A stretch of 64,000 nt of DNA, taken from Saprospiraceae bacterium. GTDB lineage: Bacteria; Bacteroidota; Bacteroidia; Chitinophagales; Saprospiraceae. Position numbers and translations under genes: made by a program. The stretch is taken from contig JANQWK010000044.1 in assembly GCA_030729925.1 (NCBI GenBank), positions 1-64,000 on the forward strand, given 5' to 3'. Below the pieces are notes generated by a model. That model was given only the letters and a program-made list of their open reading frames with translations, was not told the origin of the DNA and ran no database searches. Shown here piece after piece: positions 28,297 through 36,517 of this stretch; within the stretch, counting starts at the first letter, position 1, and each line of letters begins with the position of its first letter.

Positions 28297-28917
28297 TTAC
28301 ATCATGAGGCGGGTCTTCTGGTAGATCTCATTGTAGGCATCTACAATTTGCTGCAAGTCGCGGTACCGATAACCGGGTTCTCCCAGTTTTTCGGCGATCT
28401 CCGGAGCTCTCCGCTGGAAAAAAGGCTTGAGCTGCTTTCGAAAACCAATCCGCTTTACTTTGAACGGGATCCGACGGCGCACCTGCAGGTAAAACCGGTA
28501 GGCGTGATCGTTGGCCTGATCAAAGGAGATTTCTTTTTTTTCGAAGGACTGGACACCGTCCACCGGATCGGCAAAGAGGGTCATGCCCTCTCCCCGGGAT
28601 AATACCCGTAAAAACAGCCACAGGTCTTCAGCAGTCCGACTTTCGTAAAGGATCTCCTTGTTGTCCACCACAAAGGCAAAACCTTTGATCAACTCCGGAC
28701 GGAGACTGTATTTGCTGCCGAAGTCATTGATGTACAACACGCGGTTCTGCTCGCGGAAGTTTTCAATGCGACCTATGGATCCGGTAAGCCGAAGGTTGTC
28801 CTTGGTGATGATATACCCCTGGATAGGGTCGGCCTTGAGCTGGCACAAAAGCATCGGTGCGATAACCAGCACGGCCAGGATAGTTATGCGACAGCGAATA
28901 TTTTTTTGCGTAAGCAT
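28297..28917 (-). CDS. Small exported protein of unknown function
   Basis: 206 residues from the ATG at 28917 (MLTQKNIRCRITILAVLVIAP), which gives an N-terminal signal or anchor helix ending about LCQLKA; longer in-frame starts at 28953 and 29055 run into the upstream symporter gene. The mature part begins DPIQGYIITKDNLRLTGSIGRIENF and contains strand-rich segments followed by basic residues and an ARG/Lys-rich C-terminal region (PFFQRRAPEIAEKLGEPGYRY is near the end). No enzyme motif is visible and the protein was not recognised. It is 61 bp downstream of the symporter gene on the same strand and may be co-transcribed with it. Confidence 0.75.
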   Translation of the reverse strand: MLTQKNIRCRITILAVLVIAPMLLCQLKADPIQGYIITKDNLRLTGSIGRIENFREQNRVLYINDFGSKYSLRPELIKGFAFVVDNKEILYESRTAEDLWLFLRVLSRGEGMTLFADPVDGVQSFEKKEISFDQANDHAYRFYLQVRRRIPFKVKRIGFRKQLKPFFQRRAPEIAEKLGEPGYRYRDLQQIVDAYNEIYQKTRLMM

Positions 28918-28978
28918 ACGGATAGGATATGGTGTGGAAACGAAACAACGCATCCGTGTTTTTGTTTGAACATTGGCG

Positions 28979-29878
28979 CTAAGCACCGCGGCTGCGCCAA
29001 AACAGGGCCAGCGCAAAGGCAGAAATGAGGTGCCAGATGCCCCACCAGGCTGCAATCAGCGCCATGCCGCCCAGTCCATCGAAAAAGCTAAAGATGATGA
29101 CCAGCCCTAAGCCGGAGTTTTGAATGCCGGTTTCCAAAGCTATCGTGCGCGCATCCGCCACAGGGAGCCGAAGGAGTCTGGACCAGGCATACCCCCCACT
29201 AAGTGCTACGAGGTTATGCACAATGACCAGGATAAATACCAAGTGCAGGTAGTCCTTGATCTGCTGATAGTTACTGGCTAAGGCCGCCAGAATCAGTGCA
29301 AGAAAGACTACCATGGAGAGGTTTTGTACCGGCTTTTTGAGCCGGGCAGCGAGTACGGGGAATCGGTTTTGGATCAGCAGCCCCAGGGCGACCGGGATAA
29401 AAATCAACTGTATGAGGGTGAGGAGCATGTCGCCGGGGTGAACGTTGATGTTGATGTCCCCTGCTGTCTCACCTGTCGGTAAAAAACCTGACAGGATAAA
29501 GAAATACAGCGGCGTAACCAATAGCGAACTCATGCTCGAAATACTGGTAAGTACGACCGATAGTTCTATGTTGGCACGAGCCAGATGCACCGCATAGTTG
29601 GATACATTGCCACCCGGACAGGCTGCTACAAGGATCATACCGAGTGCCAGACTGGGAACAGGCTTGAAAAGATAGATGAGCACCAGGGTGAGTAAGGGAA
29701 GGAGCAACAACTGACTGCTCAGACCAACCAACAGGGCACGAGGCCTGGAACCAAGCTTCCGGAAATTGTGCAGCTGCATGTCCAAGGCTACCCCAAACAT
29801 CAGAAAGGCAAGGCAGAGGTTGAGCACAAAGAGTTTGTCCGGGTCAAAGTTGATGCGTATCTGGTCTATTGTTTCCAT
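28979..29878 (-). CDS. Bile acid:sodium symporter family (BASS) transporter
   Basis: 299-residue polytopic membrane protein of the BASS/SBF family, which in bacteria takes up organic acids with sodium. About nine or ten hydrophobic segments are visible. Characteristic motifs: FLMFGVALDMQLHNF near the first helices, ACPGGNVSNY (the crossover region that forms the sodium sites) and ALETGIQNSGLGLVIIF (the second discontinuous helix). The substrate cannot be told from sequence; bile acids themselves are unlikely in this setting, while pyruvate, pantoate or other anions are known for bacterial members. It is divergent from the PhoD-like gene. Confidence 0.92.
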   Translation of the reverse strand: METIDQIRINFDPDKLFVLNLCLAFLMFGVALDMQLHNFRKLGSRPRALLVGLSSQLLLLPLLTLVLIYLFKPVPSLALGMILVAACPGGNVSNYAVHLARANIELSVVLTSISSMSSLLVTPLYFFILSGFLPTGETAGDININVHPGDMLLTLIQLIFIPVALGLLIQNRFPVLAARLKKPVQNLSMVVFLALILAALASNYQQIKDYLHLVFILVIVHNLVALSGGYAWSRLLRLPVADARTIALETGIQNSGLGLVIIFSFFDGLGGMALIAAWWGIWHLISAFALALFWRSRGA

Positions 29879-29936
29879 ATCCTTTTTTATCCGACAAAAA
29901 GATAGGATCTTTTCCGGATTAACCTGTACTTCTCCT

Positions 29937-29944
29937 TACCTTTG
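29937..29944 (+). promoter_or_regulatory. Candidate -7 box for the PhoD-like gene
   Basis: TACCTTTG is a perfect TAnnTTTG match, 19 bp before the ATG at 29964. A T-rich TTTT at 29910-29913 could be a degenerate -33 box, at 23 bp spacing. The position suits a short leader for the PhoD-like gene and purC. Confidence 0.42.
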
Positions 29945-29963
29945 AAAAAAATTTGATAAGCGC

Positions 29964-31022
29964 ATGGCCAGAATTTTTTTGCTTTCCCTTTTGCCCCTCT
30001 TCCTCGCAAGTTGTACGCCTAAAGATTCCGCCTTATCCGATAAGCCCTTGTTTACCGGCCAGGAGATGATCTTCGAAACCCAACTCCAAACCATAGCGCT
30101 GGGATCTTGTAACCGACAGGATCTTCCACAGACGATCTGGCCCCTCATCGCACAACAACAACCCGATGTCTGGATCTGGCTCGGCGACAATATTTATGCC
30201 GATACCGAAGATATGGAGGAGATGCGCGCCATGTACCTCAAGCAAAAATACGATACCGCCTACACGGCTTTTCGAAGTAAAATTCCTGTGTTGGGGATAT
30301 GGGACGACCACGACTACGGCGTCAACGACGGCGGCAAGGATTTTGGCCCAAAGGCCGCCAGCCGCGACCTGATGCTGGATTTTCTGGATGTGCCCGCCGA
30401 TGCTGCTGTGCGACAGCGGGAGGGGGGCTATCAAAGTTATGTTTTTGGTCCGGACGACAAACAGGTCAAAATTATCTTCCTCGATGGGCGGTATTTCCGG
30501 GATGAATTGCAGGCAAATCCGGATAAGTCCACCCGCTACCTGCGCAATGAAACAGGCGATATCCTGGGTGAAGCGCAATGGCAATGGCTGCAGTCCGAAC
30601 TTCAGGATAGCAAAGCAAAGGTACACCTCATCGCCTGCGGCATCCAAATGCTGGCAGAGGAACAGGTGTTCGAAAAATGGGCCAATTTCCCCACAGCTCG
30701 CAAACGCTTGCTGGATTTGTTGTCCACCCTCCAACCGAGCAACACGGTGCTGCTGAGCGGCGACCGACATATTTCCGAACTGGCTGCCATACAACTCCCC
30801 AATTGGGAGCAACCGCTTTATGAACTTACCGCCAGCGGCATGACACATGCCTACGAAGGGGCTACAGCAGAACCCAATCAGTACCGCATTGGTGCTCTGG
30901 TCAACCAAAAGAATTTTGCCTTGCTGCAACTGGATTGGTCGGGTGAAGCGCCCGTGATTACGGCCGTTGTAAAGGGCTTGGACAATTCGGATTTGTTACG
31001 ATACCAATTGAAAACCAATTGA
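29964..31022 (+). CDS. PhoD-like metallophosphatase lipoprotein
   Basis: 352-residue predicted lipoprotein; the signal peptide ends in the lipobox LASC with C17 the acylated residue. It is a PhoD-family metallophosphoesterase: [15 protein letters not shown] at the start of the domain, [26 protein letters not shown] (metal-binding Asp and His), FLDGRYFRD and [10 protein letters not shown]. Such enzymes hydrolyse phosphodiesters or phosphomonoesters outside the inner membrane, typically with Fe and Ca, and provide phosphate. It is 4 bp from purC, so the two are probably one transcript, although no functional link is obvious. No Pho-box-like site was identified. Confidence 0.92.
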   Translation: MARIFLLSLLPLFLASCTPKDSALSDKPLFTGQEMIFETQLQTIALGSCNRQDLPQTIWPLIAQQQPDVWIWLGDNIYADTEDMEEMRAMYLKQKYDTAYTAFRSKIPVLGIWDDHDYGVNDGGKDFGPKAASRDLMLDFLDVPADAAVRQREGGYQSYVFGPDDKQVKIIFLDGRYFRDELQANPDKSTRYLRNETGDILGEAQWQWLQSELQDSKAKVHLIACGIQMLAEEQVFEKWANFPTARKRLLDLLSTLQPSNTVLLSGDRHISELAAIQLPNWEQPLYELTASGMTHAYEGATAEPNQYRIGALVNQKNFALLQLDWSGEAPVITAVVKGLDNSDLLRYQLKTN

Positions 31023-31026
31023 TAAT

Positions 31027-31977
31027 ATGGAAAAAGGGGTCATCCGCAATACGGATTTTAGTTTTCCCGGTCAAACCGGCTTCTACAGGGGTAAGGTGAG
31101 AGATGTGTATCACTTCGAGGACTACCTGATGATGGTGGCTTCAGACCGCATTTCTGCTTTCGATCATGTTTTACCCAGGGCTATCCCCTACAAAGGTCAG
31201 GTGCTCAACCAAATAGCAGCACATTTCCTGGAGGCCACCCGCGATATTGTCCCGAGCTGGCTAATTGCCTGTCCGGATCCGAATGTGGCTTTTGGGTATG
31301 CCTGCGAGCCTTTGCGAGTGGAAATGGTGATACGCGGTTACCTGGCAGGGCATGCCTGGCGGGAGTATGAGTCCGGCAAGCGCATGATTTGCGGGGTGGC
31401 GATGCCCGACGGGATGCGGGAGGGCGATCCTTTTCCGGAACCTTTGATTACCCCGGCAACCAAAGCAGACGAGGGACACGATGAAGATATTTCCCGGGAG
31501 GAGATCATTGCCCAGGGATTGGTGAGTGCTGAGGATTACGCGCTGCTGGAACAATATACCCGCGCCTTGTTTGAGCGGGGCAGTCAGATGGCTAAAGAAC
31601 GCGGCCTGATCCTGGTGGATACCAAATACGAGTTTGGCAAACACGAGGGACAGGTGATGTTGATTGATGAGATCCATACTCCCGATAGTTCGAGATATTA
31701 CTACCTGGAGGGATACGAAGAACGACAGGCCAAGGGTGAGCGCCAGCAGCAGCTGTCGAAGGAGTTTGTGCGCGAGTGGCTCATGCAGTACGGCTTCCAG
31801 GGCAAGGAAGGACAAATCATGCCCGAAATGTCAGACAGTTTCGTTACCCATGTCTCGGATCGGTACATCGAGCTGTACGAAAAAATTACCGGCCACGATT
31901 TTGTCCGCGAAGACACCTCCCATATACGCGACCGGATCGGAACTAACATCCAAAAGTTTCTCGACAGCCGCAATTGA
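31027..31977 (+). CDS. purC: Phosphoribosylaminoimidazole-succinocarboxamide synthase (SAICAR synthase)
   Basis: 316-residue ATP-dependent ligase that adds aspartate to CAIR in purine synthesis. Seen: GKVRDVYHF and [15 protein letters not shown] at the N-terminus, [40 protein letters not shown] and [14 protein letters not shown]. The length matches the longer, yeast Ade1-like class rather than the about 240-residue E. coli form. Its product is the substrate of the purB product encoded at 22724-24076. It starts 4 bp after the PhoD-like gene. Two bases after its stop the T-run end of a repeated element begins. Confidence 0.97.
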   Translation: MEKGVIRNTDFSFPGQTGFYRGKVRDVYHFEDYLMMVASDRISAFDHVLPRAIPYKGQVLNQIAAHFLEATRDIVPSWLIACPDPNVAFGYACEPLRVEMVIRGYLAGHAWREYESGKRMICGVAMPDGMREGDPFPEPLITPATKADEGHDEDISREEIIAQGLVSAEDYALLEQYTRALFERGSQMAKERGLILVDTKYEFGKHEGQVMLIDEIHTPDSSRYYYLEGYEERQAKGERQQQLSKEFVREWLMQYGFQGKEGQIMPEMSDSFVTHVSDRYIELYEKITGHDFVREDTSHIRDRIGTNIQKFLDSRN

Positions 31978-31978
31978 G

Positions 31979-32098
31979 CGGCAAAAAATGGAGCACAACC
32001 CGGTTACTTTCTGGGATGTCGGGGTATTAATTAGGGTAATCAGGTGGAAGCCACCTTAAGGTGCCTTCCACCTGATTCTTAAATTATTGACAACCAAT
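31979..32098 (-). repeat. Dispersed 3'-end element, copy 3 (compensated hairpin)
   Basis: Third copy, oriented with the minus-strand gene that ends at 32116. The hairpin is at 32041-32074, 42 bp from that stop. Its outer arms read CAGGTGGAAG and CTTCCACCTG: compared with the other copies one C has become G in the left arm and the partner G has become C in the right arm, so pairing is kept. The inner CACCTTAAGGTG is unchanged. The AGGGTAAT/ATTAAT block, GGTTAC (32002-32007, complement GTAACC) and the A-run at 31983-31988 are conserved at the same spacing as in copy 2. The copy lies between the convergent ends of purC and the dehydrogenase-like gene. Confidence 0.85.
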
Positions 32099-32115
32099 AA
32101 TTTAATCAACAAAAA

Positions 32116-33315
32116 TCACTCCGTGACGTAGTCTCTCAAATATTCGAAGCGGGCACACAGATCGCCTTCTGCGGCAATGGTTGCCCGGCTGATCATGGGG
32201 CTGCTGGCTTTGAGGAGTTCCAGAATGATGAAGCGGATAAACTGTTCCCCGAACGCAATCGAAGCATCGCGGGGCAACTCGCTGGGGAGGTTGTCAATGG
32301 TCATCATGTCAATCGCTCCGGGGGTGTATGCGGGGACTTCCTCACCGGTCTGAGGGTCAAAACCAAATACCGGGTCCTGGATGGTACTTGCTTTGATGGT
32401 GGCGGGAATAGAAGTTTCGGGGGCGAGGTCGCAGGTAATATCGCCGATCACCCGAATCCTGAAATCCGGCGCCCGCATATCTTCCAGGGTAAAAAAAGCA
32501 GGAGCCTTGGTGTCCCAAAAAATTCCGTGAATCAGGATGTCGGCTACGCTGGCATAAGGCAAAAAAGCATTGCAAAAATCTTCGGGATGCGCATAAAAAT
32601 CTTTCCCTTCAAAGGGCTTGCCGCCTTTTCGGGCTACGTAGTGCCGGTTGGACAACTGGGTAAAAACAGCCTCTTCCCAGGTTTGATGTAGAAATGCTTC
32701 CGGATCCACTTGTTTGATCCCCATGTCCAGCAGGACCTGCGCCGCCCCTTGCGCCACCCTGCCCGTACCGGATAGCACAATTTTTACCGCAGGCAGTACC
32801 AGGCTCTGGTAGTCTTGTTTGACATCGGCATATTCCCGATACGTAAACATCCGCTTGAGGTGAAACAAACCGCTTTGTTCCCCGTAGGTATATAGCGCGT
32901 TGTGTGCCCCCACCATGCCTGCAAACTTGCCAAAGGCAATCACCCGTCTGCCCAGGTCGTCGGTCAGCAGCTCATAATCTATGATGCGGATATTCCGCCG
33001 GATAATTTCTTGCAGCAGTTTTTTATTGGCGGGCTGTTTTTTGATGGTATGAGAAAAGAACAGATACGTTTTTCCCGGAATCAAATTAGCAATCGGTACC
33101 TCTTTGACCCCCAGCAGCACATCGCAATCCGATACATCCGCACTCATCGGAATGCCGGCTTCCAGGTATTCTGTATCGCTAAAGCAGCGGATAGGCGAAG
33201 GCTGGACGACCAGTTCGAGCGGAAAATGGTCGAGCAAGTGCCTGCATTGGGCAGGCGTGAGGGGGACTCTGGCGTCTGGGGGGACTTTCCCTTCGCGAAT
33301 GATGCCAATTTTCAT
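32116..33315 (-). CDS. NAD(P)-dependent oxidoreductase, alanine dehydrogenase/saccharopine dehydrogenase-like
   Basis: 399-residue cytoplasmic enzyme. The N-terminal MKIGIIREGKVPPDARVPLTPAQ is the alanine-dehydrogenase/PNT N-domain form (KxRExKxPxDxRVPLTP), as in lysine-forming saccharopine dehydrogenase. The second domain has a Rossmann motif VLSGTGRVAQGAAQVL, and VLLGVKEVP with FFSHTIKKQ matches the active-site region of the family. Near the C-terminus DMMTIDNLPSELPRDAS is also typical. Bacteroidota carry such proteins widely; the exact substrate is not settled by sequence. Alanine dehydrogenase proper is less likely because the length and loop motifs resemble the saccharopine group. Confidence 0.85.
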   Translation of the reverse strand: MKIGIIREGKVPPDARVPLTPAQCRHLLDHFPLELVVQPSPIRCFSDTEYLEAGIPMSADVSDCDVLLGVKEVPIANLIPGKTYLFFSHTIKKQPANKKLLQEIIRRNIRIIDYELLTDDLGRRVIAFGKFAGMVGAHNALYTYGEQSGLFHLKRMFTYREYADVKQDYQSLVLPAVKIVLSGTGRVAQGAAQVLLDMGIKQVDPEAFLHQTWEEAVFTQLSNRHYVARKGGKPFEGKDFYAHPEDFCNAFLPYASVADILIHGIFWDTKAPAFFTLEDMRAPDFRIRVIGDITCDLAPETSIPATIKASTIQDPVFGFDPQTGEEVPAYTPGAIDMMTIDNLPSELPRDASIAFGEQFIRFIILELLKASSPMISRATIAAEGDLCARFEYLRDYVTE

Positions 33316-33361
33316 GTGGTAGATTTGGTCTTTTTTGTTCGGGATCTCGAAGCTAATTTCC

Positions 33362-33369
33362 TACTTTTG
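33362..33369 (+). promoter_or_regulatory. Candidate -7 box for the serine hydrolase lipoprotein gene
   Basis: TACTTTTG, a perfect TAnnTTTG, lies 57 bp before the ATG at 33427. A TTTG at 33334-33337 could be the -33 box although the 24-bp spacer is longer than usual. It supports the start at 33427 over the longer frame that runs through the divergent gene. Confidence 0.4.
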
Positions 33370-33426
33370 ATATCAGGCCGAAAACTACAAAAGAATCGGC
33401 AATTCCTCCACCTAAACTGCACTCCT

Positions 33427-34824
33427 ATGATTACCGGAAACACATGGAAAATAGCTGTATTGGCTTTTTTGTCCACCTTTTTTTATGCTTGTACACCTAC
33501 TAATCAGGAGCCGGTAAAGGGTCTTGAGGCAGTGGCAGCCGAGCACCTGGAGCCCCTCCTGGCGGAGAAAAAACTGGCCGGAGCGGCTGTACTGGTGGTA
33601 AAAGGCGAGGAGGTACTGCTCGATAAAGCCTGGGGCTACGCTGATTTGGAGTGGGAAGTGCCGATGACCACCGGTGCCAATTTCGAAATTGGTTCCGTCA
33701 CCAAACAGTTTACGGCAGCAGCTATATTGAAGCTTGCCGAGGAGGGAAAACTCAGTTTGGCAGACGATATGTCCAAGTTTTTCCCCGATTTCGATACCCG
33801 CGGCTATCAGGTGAGCGTGCGCCAATTGCTCGACCATACCTCCGGTATCCAGGGCTATACCGAGTCCCCCGTTTTTGGCGAATTGGTTACCCGCAAACTT
33901 CCCCGTGACACCCTGCTTACCCTGATGGAAGCAGCAGGCTTTCAGTTTGCCCCCGGAACTGCCCAAATTTATAACAATACCGCCTACTTCATGCTTGGCC
34001 TGATCATCGAGCAACTCAGCGGCACAACGTATGAAAACTATTTGGATTCGGTATTTTTCAAACCCCTTGGGATGACAAACACCTACTATTGCAGTGAAAG
34101 CAAAATTATTCCGCTAAAGGCGCATGGCTATGACGGCCGACCCGATGGGCTGATCCATAAAGGATACCTGGACCACACTTGGCCTTATGCCGCAGGATCG
34201 CTTTGCTCCACGACAGCCGATCTGGTAAAATGGTCCCGAGCCTTGCACCGCGATGGCAAAGTGCTTTCCGCTGAAAGTTACCAGGAAATGATCACGCCTA
34301 TGCCGCTGTCCGATGGTACGCCTCAAGATTACGCGCTGGGTCTGATGGTCTGGAATGTAGATGGTGTCCCTGTCATCGAACACGGCGGCGGAATCAACGG
34401 ATTTTTGTCCGACATGAAATACCTTCCGGAACAAGACATCGTGGTGGTGGCGCTGTTGAACACGGCAGCAGCCCCCGGCCCGGGCGCGCTTACCCGCAAA
34501 CTGTTGCTGGATCTGGTCACTTTTGACAACTTCCAACCCGCAGCCCTTGATCTCGATCCCGCAACGCTGGCCGGAAAGTACAGCGGTGTAGCACGTGGGG
34601 GAGACATTGCGATAGAAGTAACGCCTGTCGGCGAAAAACTGGTGGTCGGAAGCGGAGGGCCTCAAAGAGATACGTTCTCTTACGCCGGCAACCAAACCTG
34701 GGTCAATCCCGTACAAGGTAGCAGCGACGACAAACTCACCTTCACCACCGCAGCCGATGGCAGCACTACTGCCAGCTGGGCAAGCGGTGCCGCAAGAAAT
34801 TTTTTCAAAAAAAATCAGGAATAA
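33427..34824 (+). CDS. Beta-lactamase-family serine hydrolase lipoprotein
   Basis: 465 residues from the ATG at 33427 (MITGNTWKIAVLAFL). The signal sequence ends FFYAC, with C22 the probable lipidated cysteine. The open frame extends upstream to 32902 but that part is antisense to the dehydrogenase-like gene. Catalytic motifs of the class C beta-lactamase/esterase group: SVTK with S90 and K93, YNN with Y182 and HGG from H319. The C-terminal about 100 residues form a beta-rich domain. It is the second such hydrolase in the window; the first (15787-17544) has a different C-terminus and is not lipidated, so they are not recent duplicates. The substrate is unknown. Confidence 0.92.
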   Translation: MITGNTWKIAVLAFLSTFFYACTPTNQEPVKGLEAVAAEHLEPLLAEKKLAGAAVLVVKGEEVLLDKAWGYADLEWEVPMTTGANFEIGSVTKQFTAAAILKLAEEGKLSLADDMSKFFPDFDTRGYQVSVRQLLDHTSGIQGYTESPVFGELVTRKLPRDTLLTLMEAAGFQFAPGTAQIYNNTAYFMLGLIIEQLSGTTYENYLDSVFFKPLGMTNTYYCSESKIIPLKAHGYDGRPDGLIHKGYLDHTWPYAAGSLCSTTADLVKWSRALHRDGKVLSAESYQEMITPMPLSDGTPQDYALGLMVWNVDGVPVIEHGGGINGFLSDMKYLPEQDIVVVALLNTAAAPGPGALTRKLLLDLVTFDNFQPAALDLDPATLAGKYSGVARGGDIAIEVTPVGEKLVVGSGGPQRDTFSYAGNQTWVNPVQGSSDDKLTFTTAADGSTTASWASGAARNFFKKNQE

Positions 34825-34831
34825 ATGCAAT

Positions 34832-34850
34832 CCGGGAAACTATTTCCCGG
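34832..34850. other. Short hairpin before ssrA
   Basis: CCGGGAAA-CTA-TTTCCCGG forms a perfect 8-bp stem with a 3-base loop, 7 bp after the serine hydrolase stop. There is no T-run after it. It could end or protect the upstream mRNA; it also covers the possible -33 box of ssrA. Confidence 0.5.
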
Positions 34851-34876
34851 CAGAAGAAGTTAAAGGAATAGTTTTA
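34843..34876 (+). promoter_or_regulatory. Possible ssrA promoter
   Basis: TTTC (34843-34846), a 22-bp spacer and TAGTTTTA (34869-34876) resemble the Bacteroidota TTTG / TAnnTTTG pair with one mismatch in each box. The mapped tmRNA 5' end at 34883 is 6 bp after the -7 box, a fitting distance. Confidence 0.38.
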
Positions 34877-34882
34877 AGACCA

Positions 34883-35261
34883 GGGGACGTAATGGAATCG
34901 ACAGGATTGATAACTGGTTAGTAAGCATGCCGGAGCATGATGGTTCACTCCGTTAAAAAATGACTATTAACTTCCTTTTACATGGCAACTATAACTATGC
35001 CATGGCTGCCTAAGACCAGGTCTTAGAAAGCCTTTGTGCCGTACGCTTGACGCCTGATACACAGCGTGCCGCATATCATCGACCCCTCGGGCTGGTCTGC
35101 TGCGATGCCCCTGTCAGCAGATAAGATATAGGGGATAAGGGTGATGCATGGGAGGGTTCCCAGTCCTTTCATCGCCTCGAAAATTCAACTGGTAACTAAG
35201 CATGTAGAAAGCTCTCTGGTGCTTTCGCTGGACGCGAGTTCGACTCTCGCCGTCTCCACCA
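34883..35261 (+). ncRNA. ssrA: Transfer-messenger RNA (tmRNA)
   Basis: One-piece tmRNA of about 379 nt that rescues stalled ribosomes and adds a degradation tag. The 5' GGGGACG pairs with 3' CGTCTCC (35251-35257, one G-U pair), followed by an encoded ACCA end. The 5' start GGGGACGTAATGGAATCGAC and the T-arm GCGAGTTCGACTCTCGC are typical. The tag frame reads GGC at 34984-34986 then AAC TAT AAC TAT GCC ATG GCT GCC TAA: peptide GNYNYAMAA, matching the Bacteroidota pattern of a Gly start and a YALAA/YAMAA end; GGC as resume codon is inferred. Pseudoknot-like G/C-rich helices lie between 35015 and 35200. It ends in a strong terminator directly after the CCA. Confidence 0.95.
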
Positions 35262-35301
35262 CTTGGCGGGCCGTTTGAAATGAACGGCCCGCTTTGTTTT
35301 T
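35260..35301 (+). repeat. Direct repeat, left copy (tmRNA 3' end plus terminator)
   Basis: 42 bp starting at the last CA of the tmRNA and running through its terminator. It matches 36709-36750 at 39 of 42 positions; differences are at positions 10, 22 and 23 of the repeat. The spacing between copies is 1449 bp. This resembles attL of an island inserted at the ssrA 3' end, but no integrase gene is present between the copies. Confidence 0.75.
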
Positions 35302-35302
35302 T
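35266..35302 (+). terminator. Rho-independent terminator of ssrA
   Basis: GCGGGCCGTT (35266-35275) pairs perfectly with AACGGCCCGC (35283-35292), with a TGAAATG loop, followed by TTTGTTTTTT. It begins 5 bp after the tmRNA CCA end. A near-identical copy lies at 36715-36750. Confidence 0.9.
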
Positions 35303-35620
35303 GGATGTTTTGCTTTTTAGCTGAGTAAATGATGGAAAAGGGTTATCTTGGGAAAGAAACACTACCCTAACATAAAACAGTACCTATTTTCGGAGGTAAC
35401 GTTTCAAGCAGAGCGACCCCCACTATCCGCTTGAAATAAGCAATTATCACTACGCAGTCATATCTATTTCATTTACCCTGGAGCGATGAGTAGGAAATGA
35501 ACACAGCAATTCATTCCCATCAGCTATTCAGTAAATTTTTCCATATCCTATTGTCGCGCCAGGTATGGCTAAGCCTGACCAATTTAAAATGATTTATGAA
35601 TACCTTTAAAACAAAAACAA
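35303..35620. other. Gene-free AT-rich gap after ssrA
   Basis: 318 bp with no credible gene; a short reverse open frame here is a shadow over the tmRNA. The only structure noted is an inverted repeat TTTCAAGC (about 35402) ... GCTTGAAA (about 35430) with a 19-21 base loop. The base composition turns AT-rich here and remains so through the next small genes. A run of A-rich sequence (AAAACAAAAACAA) precedes the first ATG at 35621. Confidence 0.6.
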
Positions 35621-35965
35621 ATGATTATTTACTCTAACATTGCTCAAGTTTTAGTTTCTTTATCGGTAATAATAATATGGGTTTTTCGGTACTATAATGT
35701 TGAAAAAGAATTCAGACGTTATCACCTAAGTGACCTAACCCGAAGTATAGTAGGGTCAACTAAAATAGCGTTATCAACTTTGCTCATTGCAGGTATTTGG
35801 TATCCGGATTTAGTGCTTATCCCGGCTCTGCTTATGGCTGCTCTCATGGTGGCAGCACAATATTTTCACTTTAAGTTTCGAAACCCATGGCTTTACCATA
35901 CACCCTCTCTATTGCTGCTGATACTATGCCTTTTCATTGCAGCTGTATCCCTTAAATTAATTTAA
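35621..35965 (+). CDS. Small DoxX-like four-helix membrane protein
   Basis: 114 residues, four predicted membrane helices (SNIAQVLVSLSVIIIWVF, ALSTLLIAGIW, LIPALLMAALMVAAQYF, LLLLILCLFIAAVSLKL) with an FRRYHLSDLTRSIVGSTKIALS loop between the first two. The layout resembles DoxX-like/MauE-type four-helix proteins of Bacteroidota; function unknown. It is clearly AT-rich compared with the flanking genes. It is followed after 2 bp by a second protein of the same shape, so the two form an operon. It lies inside the region bounded by the duplicated tmRNA terminator and may have been acquired with it. Confidence 0.8.
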   Translation: MIIYSNIAQVLVSLSVIIIWVFRYYNVEKEFRRYHLSDLTRSIVGSTKIALSTLLIAGIWYPDLVLIPALLMAALMVAAQYFHFKFRNPWLYHTPSLLLLILCLFIAAVSLKLI

Positions 35966-35967
35966 TC

Positions 35968-36306
35968 ATGTATTTGCTTAATGCCTTAATTTTTATTTCG
36001 AGCTTATCTTTTATATATTATGGATTTAATTATTTCAGATCTTCGGAAATGAAAAATGAATTCAAGCGCTTTGGACTGGAAAAATTAGGGACATTTATCG
36101 CCATTTTAGAATTGCTGGGAGCACTGGGTTTGCTGGTTGGTTTAAAGTTTGTTCCCATTTTACTTATTTCTGCAGGCGGATTGGCAGTTTTAATGTTCTT
36201 TGGGATTATTGTGAGGATAAAAGTCAAAGACAGCCTTTGGGTATCACTTCCCGCTATATTTTTTATGCTATTAAATGCGTATATTTTTTTCTCAGTAATT
36301 AGATAA
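35968..36306 (+). CDS. Second small DoxX-like membrane protein
   Basis: 112 residues with four hydrophobic helices and the loop EFKRFGLEKLGTFIAILELLGALGLLVGL, the DoxX-like form (xFRxFGLxxLxxxxGxxELLGAxGLLxGL). It starts 2 bp after the preceding gene and shares its architecture, including a basic-aromatic EFxR(Y/F) motif before the second helix, so the pair may derive from an old duplication. DoxX-like proteins are tied in the literature to redox or thiosulfate functions in some archaea, but most are uncharacterised and no function is claimed here. Confidence 0.8.
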   Translation: MYLLNALIFISSLSFIYYGFNYFRSSEMKNEFKRFGLEKLGTFIAILELLGALGLLVGLKFVPILLISAGGLAVLMFFGIIVRIKVKDSLWVSLPAIFFMLLNAYIFFSVIR

Positions 36307-36331
36307 ATTTATTTTAAAAATTAAACAAGGT

Positions 36332-36517
36332 ATGTTGAAAAAATTCACACTCACAGATAAGCTATTATTTATTTCTGCTTTTCTTTCGCTCATTTTTTCC
36401 GAAATTTTGTATTTCACAGGTGAAACGACTGCTGCTATTTTTATGGGTATATGGGTGCCTTCTATACTTGCCTTCGGAATTTACTTAAAACTTATAAACA
36501 TGACAAAAAATGATTGA
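36332..36517 (+). CDS. Small two-helix membrane protein
   Basis: 61 residues: MLKKFTLTDKLLFISAFLSLIFSEILYF, then GETTAAIFMGIWVPSILAFGIYLKL, so two predicted membrane helices joined by a short polar turn and ending in a charged tail. It has no recognised family. It is 25 bp after the DoxX-like pair, has the same AT-rich composition and overlaps the next tiny gene by 8 bp, so it appears to be a genuine member of the operon rather than a chance frame. Confidence 0.65.
   Translation: MLKKFTLTDKLLFISAFLSLIFSEILYFTGETTAAIFMGIWVPSILAFGIYLKLINMTKND

Noticed and set aside
32902-33426. Upstream extension of the serine hydrolase lipoprotein frame
   Set aside because: The extension is antisense to the dehydrogenase-like gene. 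The ATG at 33427 gives a complete lipoprotein signal and follows a -7 box.
35114-35362. 82-residue minus-strand frame over the tmRNA 3' half
   Set aside because: The sequence is explained by tmRNA folding and its terminator. No protein features are seen.
35303-35620. A tRNA or second tmRNA piece in the gap after ssrA
   Set aside because: No clover-leaf, T-arm or CCA-like end was found. Only the terminator repeat near 36709 resembles tmRNA sequence.
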